Shown: piece by piece, positions 7,097 to 11,402 of the stretch
Layout: each line of letters opens with the position of its first letter
Numbering within the stretch: position 1 is the stretch's first letter
DNA from: an uncultured Sphingomonas sp.
GTDB taxonomy: Bacteria; Pseudomonadota; Alphaproteobacteria; Sphingomonadales; Sphingomonadaceae
Assembly (NCBI GenBank): GCA_946886645.1
Contig: CAMPIY010000032.1
Span: 1 to 11,402, forward strand
Length of the DNA stretch: 11,402 nucleotides
Direction: 5' to 3'
Program-made: the position numbers and the translations under genes
The notes under the pieces: generated by a model
What the model was told of the DNA's origin: nothing
The model's input: the letters and a program-made list of their open reading frames with translations, nothing else
Database searches by the model: none

Positions 7097-8098
7097 ATGG
7101 GTGAGGCGCTCCTTCGCATCTTGGCGCTGGTTGCGATATTCGCGTCCATTTTCCTCGTTTCGCAGCTCGGGCTGGGGGCACTCTGGCGCAATCGCGCGAA
7201 GGTCGCCGCCGTCAACAAGCGCCTCTCGCTGATCAAGCAAGGCGCTGATCGTCTTGATATCGATGCGCAGCTTCGGAAGAACGCGCCGAGCGATTACGAA
7301 AACCTGCCCGTTCCGCTGAGATCGGCCATGCTCGGCCTTCAGCGGGCGCTGTTCGCGTCCGCCATCTCGCTTACGCTGGGACAACTGCTGTTGTGGATGG
7401 CCGGAGGAGTGGCCTTCATCACGATCGGGCTCCTCTTCGTTGCGGCCTTTGCTGGCTTTTCGATCACCGCAGGGGTCATCCTGCTCGCCCTTGCACTGGC
7501 GGCCAGCGTGTCGATCGGCATTCCGATTGTCGTGATCAACATGATCGCCCAGCGCCGCAAGAAGAAGATGGAGCAACAGTTTCCCGTCGCCTTGGATATT
7601 TTCGTGCGGGCTCTGCGTTCTGGGCACCCGGTCGCCGGCGCGATCACCCTTCTCACGAACGAGATGGAAGACCCCATTGGCAGCGAGTTCGGCCTTGTCG
7701 CCGACGAGATTGCCTATGGCGCGGACTTGACAGACGCGCTCGAATCCATGGCCGAGCGCTGGGACCTTGAAGACATTCGCATGTTCGTCGTTTCCCTTGC
7801 GGTCCAGGCCGAAACCGGCGGGAACTTGGCCGAGATCATCGAAAACCTGGCCGGGGTCATCCGGGCGCGCGCCAGCTTATATCTAAAGGTTCGGGCGCTG
7901 AGCTCAGAGGGACGCATGACGGGATGGATCCTGACCGTGCTGCCCGTGCTGACCTTCGTCGGCATGTTCCTGGTGAATCCGAAATTCTACCTCAATGTCG
8001 CGCAAGACATCATCTTCGTCGTCGGCCTTCCCTTGTTGATCATGCACTATTTCCTCGGGGTCTTCTGGATCCGCAAGCTGGTGGACATAAAGGTTTGA
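7097..8098 (+). CDS. tadB: Tad inner-membrane platform protein TadB
   Basis: A 333-residue polytopic membrane protein with a type II secretion F (T2SSF) domain. Visible parts are an N-terminal membrane segment (about 5-29), a linker, a pair of hydrophobic segments (about 85-150), the T2SSF domain from about F162 (FPVALDIFVRALRSGHPVAGAI ... ETGGNLAEIIENLAGVIR) and C-terminal membrane segments (about 277-325). The ETGGNLAEI type motif is characteristic of GspF-family proteins. TadB acts with TadC as the inner-membrane platform on which CpaF works. The ATG lies one base after the cpaF stop in a TGAGATG junction identical to the one before cpaF, with GAGG at 7083-7086 as RBS. Assignment as TadB rather than TadC rests on order (cpaF-tadB-tadC) and length. 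Confidence 0.94.
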   Translation: MGEALLRILALVAIFASIFLVSQLGLGALWRNRAKVAAVNKRLSLIKQGADRLDIDAQLRKNAPSDYENLPVPLRSAMLGLQRALFASAISLTLGQLLLWMAGGVAFITIGLLFVAAFAGFSITAGVILLALALAASVSIGIPIVVINMIAQRRKKKMEQQFPVALDIFVRALRSGHPVAGAITLLTNEMEDPIGSEFGLVADEIAYGADLTDALESMAERWDLEDIRMFVVSLAVQAETGGNLAEIIENLAGVIRARASLYLKVRALSSEGRMTGWILTVLPVLTFVGMFLVNPKFYLNVAQDIIFVVGLPLLIMHYFLGVFWIRKLVDIKV

Positions 8099-8101
8099 CC
8101 C

Positions 8102-9082
8102 GTGATTGAACTTGCTGCCCAGAACTCGGCCTTCCGAGGCCTGATCCTGCTGCTCATATTCGGCGTGGTCGCGGCGCTCTCGCTGCTTGTCCTTGCGATT
8201 GCCAATCGCCGGATTGCGACGAGGTCGCAGCTGGACAAGTTGCAGGCGATGGATTTCAAGATCGCGACCCGAGGCCAGAGTCTCCGGTCGCGAGACTCGA
8301 ACACGGCATGGGCCAAACTGGCCGCAGCCATCGAAGCCGCCGGCCTGAACCTGACCGACACGAAGAGTGAGCGGCTCACCGAGCTGTTGCGCCAGGCGGG
8401 CTACACGTCGGCTGCTGCTCCTCGGGTTTACACGTTGGCGAGGCTGGGCCTGACATTCGCGCTGCCGCTCGGTTACGTCCTCCTTGCGTATTCGTCGGGC
8501 GGCGATCCGCCGTCGTTCCTCAAGGTCTACCTGGTTGGATCGATTCTGGCCCTGCTTGGCCTCTACCTGCCGAACATTTACGTGCGGGCCAAGGCAGACC
8601 GTCGCAAGGAAGCGATCATCAACGGATTTCCCGATTCCCTTGACTTGCTGCTGATCTGCGTCGAGTCCGGGCTCGGTCTTGAGGCGGCAATGGACAGGGT
8701 TGGGCGGGAGATGGTCCGCTCCCACCCGCTCGTTGCCGAGCTGCTTTCGATTACTGTTCTGCAGCTCCGTGCCGGCGCATCGCGTGACGAAGCTTTTCGC
8801 AAACTCGCCGATGCGTCCGCCGTCGATGAGATCAGATCCTTTACCACCCTTGTCATTCAGTCCGACAAGCTGGGAACCAGCATTGCAACAACGCTCAGAA
8901 TTTACGCCGCGGAGATGCGGGAACGCCGGCAAATGCGGGCTGAAGAGAAAGCACACCGCCTTCCGGTTCTGATTTCAATACCGTTGGTTGCATGCATGTT
9001 GCCGACAATGATTGGCACCCTCATGTTGCCGGCGATCATCATCATGGTTCGCCAGATATTCCCCTTGATGGCGGGAGGCTGA
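8102..9082 (+). CDS. tadC: Tad inner-membrane platform protein TadC
   Basis: A 326-residue second T2SSF-family protein, partner of TadB. It has an N-terminal membrane segment (about 13-34), a soluble stretch with a short helix-rich element (TELLRQAGYTSAAAPRVYTLARLG), two hydrophobic segments (about 110-160), the T2SSF domain from about F176 (FPDSLDLLLICVESGLGLEAAM ... QSDKLGTSIATTLRIYAAEMRERRQ) and a C-terminal membrane hairpin (about 290-318). The SDKLGTSI motif is typical of TadC. It starts with GTG 8102, three bases after the tadB stop, with TAAAGG (8088-8093) as a plausible RBS. Confidence 0.94.
   Translation: MIELAAQNSAFRGLILLLIFGVVAALSLLVLAIANRRIATRSQLDKLQAMDFKIATRGQSLRSRDSNTAWAKLAAAIEAAGLNLTDTKSERLTELLRQAGYTSAAAPRVYTLARLGLTFALPLGYVLLAYSSGGDPPSFLKVYLVGSILALLGLYLPNIYVRAKADRRKEAIINGFPDSLDLLLICVESGLGLEAAMDRVGREMVRSHPLVAELLSITVLQLRAGASRDEAFRKLADASAVDEIRSFTTLVIQSDKLGTSIATTLRIYAAEMRERRQMRAEEKAHRLPVLISIPLVACMLPTMIGTLMLPAIIIMVRQIFPLMAGG
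9073..9078 (+). promoter_or_regulatory. ribosome binding site of tadD
   Basis: GGGAGG at the end of tadC lies 7 bases before ATG 9086 and supports that start. Confidence 0.55.
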
Positions 9083-9085
9083 GAA

Positions 9086-9919
9086 ATGAATGCATTCGAA
9101 AGTCGGGGTTACCGTCTGGCCGCTCTTGCGCTCCTATGCGCGCCTGTCCTGTCAGGCTGCACGTGGTTCGGTGGTGGCAAGGAGGACCTTGCCAGTTCCG
9201 GGTTCGTGCGCGACGTCGCGGCCAATTTCGGGGAAGAGCAGTTGGCAGCGGGAAAGGCTGCGCTGGCGGTCGGTCGGACCAGCGAGGCAATCGATTCCTT
9301 CATGATCGCGAAGCTCTATCCACACCTTGCAGCCGAGGCTCATAATGGGCTCGCGGTCGCGTATAGTCAGATCGGAAGACACGATCTCACCGAGAGGTTC
9401 TTCCGGACCGCCATAGCGCTCGCGCCCTCTGACGAACGATTCCAGGCAAATCTGGCGCTCTTCTATGAGCGCAATGGGGTTTCCCGGAACGCGAGGCTCG
9501 AAGTCATGAATGCCGTCGCGGAGAAGCTATCAGCAGCGCGCGAGCAGGTCGCCCAGGTGACGGACGAGCCCCGGGCGACTTCTGTCGCCTCGGTTCCGAA
9601 CAGTTTGGTCGCAAATGCGCCGGGATCAAGTTTGCGTCGCCTCTCGGCCAGAGAGGTAGTGATCGAGGGACGCCGCGATACTGCGACGGCCACCCAAATT
9701 CGCCCTTACCGGACCACGCAGCGCCGGTCGACCGTCGCGCGCCAAACGTATCCCATTCGCATTGCTTTGACGCGCCCCAGTTTCGCAGCGAACGCACCTT
9801 CAACGCGTGCGACCAGTTCAAGAGCGCGCAGCTACCCGATAAGGATCATGCTCCCTGAGCCGAAGAAAGCGCGGGTGACGATCGAGGGTCGAACAACGCG
9901 ACCTGCGACGCAGGGCTGA
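9086..9919 (+). CDS. tadD: Tad TPR lipoprotein TadD
   Basis: A 277-residue lipoprotein: basic start, hydrophobic segment (11-22) and lipobox LSGC with Cys25. Residues about 50-130 form at least two TPR-like helical repeats (AGKAALAVGRTSEAIDSFMI; then AHNGLAVAYSQIGRHDLTER and FRTAIALAPSDERFQANLAL). TadD lipoproteins are needed for pilus biogenesis, probably by helping the secretin assemble or by bridging it to the rest of the machine in the periplasm. The C-terminal ~90 residues are Arg/Thr/Ser-rich, probably disordered and strongly basic. They contain YPIRI twice (222-226 and 250-254) and IEGR twice (193-196 and 266-269). The YPIRI copies use a different codon at every position. Function of this tail is unknown. 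It follows tadC after 3 bp with a good RBS. Confidence 0.9.
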   Translation: MNAFESRGYRLAALALLCAPVLSGCTWFGGGKEDLASSGFVRDVAANFGEEQLAAGKAALAVGRTSEAIDSFMIAKLYPHLAAEAHNGLAVAYSQIGRHDLTERFFRTAIALAPSDERFQANLALFYERNGVSRNARLEVMNAVAEKLSAAREQVAQVTDEPRATSVASVPNSLVANAPGSSLRRLSAREVVIEGRRDTATATQIRPYRTTQRRSTVARQTYPIRIALTRPSFAANAPSTRATSSRARSYPIRIMLPEPKKARVTIEGRTTRPATQG

Positions 9920-9933
9920 TCGGATCCGCACTG

Positions 9934-10392
9934 GTGACCGATTCACTGTTCCTGGTCGCCTTGGGCGTCGTAGTCGCGATCGGCAGCTGGACCGACCTGC
10001 GGTTGAGAAAGATTCCGAACTGGCTCTGCCTGATTAACCTCGCTTTGGGTATGGCCTGGATGTTTTATACCTCCGGTTGGACCGGCGTCGGCACGGCCGC
10101 GCTCCATGTAGTTGGCGCATTGACAGTGGGAATGGTGCTTACAGCCATGGGCGTGCTGGGCGCGGGTGATGCAAAATTCTATGCGTCGATGGCCGCCTGG
10201 CTTCCACCCGGTCGCGCGTTGTGGCTGCTTGTCTCAGTGGCGCTGGCCGGCCTGGTCTTGCTGCTCGGCTTCATGTTCTGGCGCTTGACGCGGCAGTCTA
10301 AGGCCCATCGAGACGACAATGCGGACTTTGCCAAGCTGCCTTACGGCCTGGCCATCGGCGCCGGCGGCCTGCTTGCGGTTGCTTTGACGTGA
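9934..10392 (+). CDS. cpaA: prepilin peptidase CpaA/TadV (A24 family, short form)
   Basis: A 152-residue polytopic membrane aspartic protease that should cleave the leader of the Flp pilin and of the TadE/F pseudopilins at the inner membrane. The two catalytic aspartates are visible: D21 in SWTDLRLRKIPNW and D79 in the GAGDAKF motif. There are about four hydrophobic segments (about 4-19, 31-50, 56-75, 85-115) plus a final one near the C-terminus (KLPYGLAIGAGGLLAV). It lacks the N-terminal methyltransferase domain of PilD, as is normal for TadV/CpaA. The start is GTG 9934; no strong SD is seen, and no in-frame ATG occurs before residue 40, which would remove D21. It is 14 bp after tadD and overlaps the next gene as GTGA. 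In many tad loci this gene lies near the pilin at the 5' end; here it is near the 3' end. Confidence 0.93.
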   Translation: MTDSLFLVALGVVVAIGSWTDLRLRKIPNWLCLINLALGMAWMFYTSGWTGVGTAALHVVGALTVGMVLTAMGVLGAGDAKFYASMAAWLPPGRALWLLVSVALAGLVLLLGFMFWRLTRQSKAHRDDNADFAKLPYGLAIGAGGLLAVALT

Positions 10393-11033
10393 CCGGGCCC
10401 TCTGCGCCCGCGAGTCTGTCGCTGTTCCTTCGCAAGGCTGGCGCTGTGCCCTGCCTATTCTTTCTGACCGTGTCGGTCGTTCCGCGCCCTGCCGAGGCGC
10501 AGATCCTCGAAACCGAGCCGCCTGCCGACTTGACGACGTCCAGTTCGCCGAGAATCTCCGTGAGCAAGGCCGGCGACGGGCTGGGGGCACCGGTCGAGAT
10601 CGTGTCCCGCAGCGCCTCCCCGCCCTCCCCTACTGAGGGAGGCTGGGATTTCGCTCGAGCCATGCCGCTTACGTCGGCCAGACTTACCAGCCGCTTCGGC
10701 ATGCGCTTTGATCCTCTCGCTGGCGGCAGCCGAATGCACAGCGGCGTCGACCTGGCGGCAGCCGAAGGAAGCCCCGTCATCGTTCCGCAAGACGGTATCG
10801 TGTCGTTTTCGAGCTGGTCGGGCGGTTACGGACTGCTTGTGTCGGTAGAGCACGCTTCGGGAATACAGACGCGCTTTGCCCACCTTTCCCGAGTGATGGT
10901 CAGGCCCGGACAACGGGTCCAGAAGGGCCAGGTCCTGGGCTTGGTCGGTTCGACCGGCCGTTCGACCGGACCGCATTTGCATTACGAAGTGCGCCATCGC
11001 GGTCGCGCTATCGACCCGCTTGCGCTGCGCTAG
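10389..11033 (+). CDS. secreted M23 (LytM-type) peptidoglycan endopeptidase
   Basis: A 214-residue protein with an N-terminal Sec signal (hydrophobic core about 17-31, likely cleavage after AEA at 37), a short linker (38-95) and a full M23 domain (about 96-214). The zinc ligands are present: H117 and D121 in HSGVDL, and H198 in the HLH motif (H196-L-H198), with H165 in FAHLS as the additional conserved His. The family hydrolyses peptide cross-links in peptidoglycan; the catalytic residues are intact, so this is probably an active enzyme rather than a degenerate regulator. No coiled coil or LysM is seen. GTG 10389 overlaps the prepilin peptidase stop by 4 bp (GTGA), placing it in the tad operon. 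Local opening of the cell wall for the Tad apparatus is an inference from position. The next in-frame GTG (10446) would delete the basic n-region of the signal. Confidence 0.9.
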   Translation: MTGPSAPASLSLFLRKAGAVPCLFFLTVSVVPRPAEAQILETEPPADLTTSSSPRISVSKAGDGLGAPVEIVSRSASPPSPTEGGWDFARAMPLTSARLTSRFGMRFDPLAGGSRMHSGVDLAAAEGSPVIVPQDGIVSFSSWSGGYGLLVSVEHASGIQTRFAHLSRVMVRPGQRVQKGQVLGLVGSTGRSTGPHLHYEVRHRGRAIDPLALR

Positions 11034-11151
11034 TTTTTTGGCCCGTGACCGTGTCACCGGGCACACGTCTGCTTCCACTGTCGTACTGCGGGCATGAGAT
11101 GCGCACCGCTTTGGTCGCTCCGGCAACAAACCGCCGCGACGCAGATGGATA
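11034..11151. other. 118-bp convergent intergenic gap
   Basis: This is the gap between the + strand M23 gene and the - strand SPOR gene. It opens with a run of six T directly after the TAG stop, followed by an imperfect hairpin (11041-11062). I see no ORF, tRNA or repeat in the remainder. As both flanking genes end here, no promoter is expected. Confidence 0.6.
11041..11062. terminator. imperfect hairpin between convergent genes, possible terminator
   Basis: GCCCGTGAC pairs with GTCACCGGGC across a 3-base loop (CGT), giving nine base pairs with one bulged C at 11057. It sits where transcription from both sides should stop. However, no T-run follows the hairpin in either direction: the T6 run (11034-11039) lies before it on the + strand and reads as A6 after it on the - strand. 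It is therefore not a standard Rho-independent terminator. Confidence 0.3.
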
Positions 11152-11402
11152 TCAGAATCGCCCCCAGCAGTCCGCTCCGCGAGCCTTAAGGTCGTCGCAT
11201 AGCTCGCGCGCCGCAAGGGCGCTGGGGACCATGGCCTGGAGGCGGTAGACCATCTTGCCGCCGACCACGGCCTCGACGACGCGATGGGTGACGCCTCGCA
11301 GCTCTTCGTATGTTCCGGCCAGCGTGTCCCAACCGAGCTCTGCGTCTCTGCGGCTCGCATAAGCTCCAACCTGGACGCCGATGCTGTTTGGCCTTGCGAC
11401 GG
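11152..11402 (-). CDS. SPOR-domain protein, C-terminal part only (partial)
   Basis: Reading the - strand from the window edge to the TGA at 11154-11152 gives 82 open residues with a SPOR domain: SIGVQVGAYASRRDAELGWD ... VVGGKMVYRLQAM ... ALAARELCDDLKARGADC. The VQxGAY opening, the YRL strand and the two cysteines near the end (ELC, ADC) match the family, which binds denuded glycan strands of peptidoglycan, often at the division septum. No start codon in this frame is required, because the gene continues beyond 11402. The full protein could be a DedD/FtsN-like factor, a TPR or lytic transglycosylase protein, or a D-Ala-D-Ala carboxypeptidase with a SPOR tail; nothing here decides. It is convergent with the tad operon, so not part of it. 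Confidence 0.85.
   Translation of the reverse strand, partial: VARPNSIGVQVGAYASRRDAELGWDTLAGTYEELRGVTHRVVEAVVGGKMVYRLQAMVPSALAARELCDDLKARGADCWGRF

Noticed and set aside
7904..8956. 350-residue open frame on the - strand opposite tadB/tadC
   Set aside because: It spans the junction of two real genes in antisense and is low in hydrophobic residues, rich in Arg, Gln, Glu and Asp; a shadow frame.
10990..11040. Intrinsic terminator formed by GC-rich sequence before the T6 run at 11034
   Set aside because: I could only find weak 4-5 bp pairings (GCGC with GCGC, GGTCG with CGACC), the latter too far from the T-run, so no convincing stem precedes the Ts.
10455..11369. 304-residue open frame on the - strand covering the M23 gene and the SPOR region
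   Set aside because: It is antisense to the M23 gene and out of frame with the SPOR domain, which lies in another - strand frame with recognisable family sequence.
1..11402. CRISPR array, insertion sequence, tRNA or attachment site
   Set aside because: No spaced direct repeats, transposase frames, terminal inverted repeats or tRNA-like cloverleaf were seen; nearly all of the window is accounted for by the tad operon.

Overview
The window carries most of one tad/cpa locus, which encodes the type IVc (Tight adherence, Flp) pilus assembly and secretion machine. It reads almost entirely on the + strand. The base composition is GC-rich and the genes have alphaproteobacterial character: CpaC/CpaE/CpaF-type homologues, Cys-rich TadE/TadG-type minor pilins, many GTG starts and 4-bp stop/start overlaps. 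The style suggests Sphingomonadales or Erythrobacteraceae. That placement is an inference from protein style, since no rRNA or tRNA is present.

Layout, left to right: the last codons of an upstream gene (probably cpaB) at 1-48; the outer-membrane secretin cpaC (45-1496); a very small lipoprotein in the usual cpaD position (1480-1758); a TadG-like protein (1779-3284); two TadE/TadF-type pseudopilin-like proteins (3281-3799 and 3796-4506); the MinD-like localisation protein cpaE/tadZ (about 4518-5711); the secretion ATPase cpaF/tadA (5713-7095); the two platform proteins tadB and tadC (7097-8098 and 8102-9082); a TPR lipoprotein tadD (9086-9919); a short prepilin peptidase cpaA/tadV (9934-10392); and a secreted M23 (LytM-type) peptidoglycan hydrolase (10389-11033). 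The 118-bp gap at 11034-11151 holds a T-run and an imperfect hairpin. A convergent minus-strand gene follows, of which only the C-terminal SPOR domain (11152-11402) lies in the window.

The + strand genes are packed so tightly (overlaps of 4-17 bp or gaps of 1-20 bp) that they are almost certainly one operon, with no room for internal promoters except inside coding sequence. In the expected scheme the prepilin peptidase matures the Flp pilin (not in this window) and the TadE/F pseudopilins. CpaF powers assembly on the TadB/TadC platform, CpaE places the machine in the cell, and the fibre leaves through the CpaC secretin assisted by the small lipoprotein and TadD. The M23 hydrolase may open or remodel peptidoglycan for this envelope-spanning complex.

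I see a largely known system, not a new one. The less ordinary points are the minimal 92-residue CpaD-like lipoprotein, a CpaE P-loop lacking both lysines, Cys-rich minor pilins, a repeated pentapeptide in the TadD tail spelled with entirely different codons, and the M23 hydrolase fused by overlap to the operon end.
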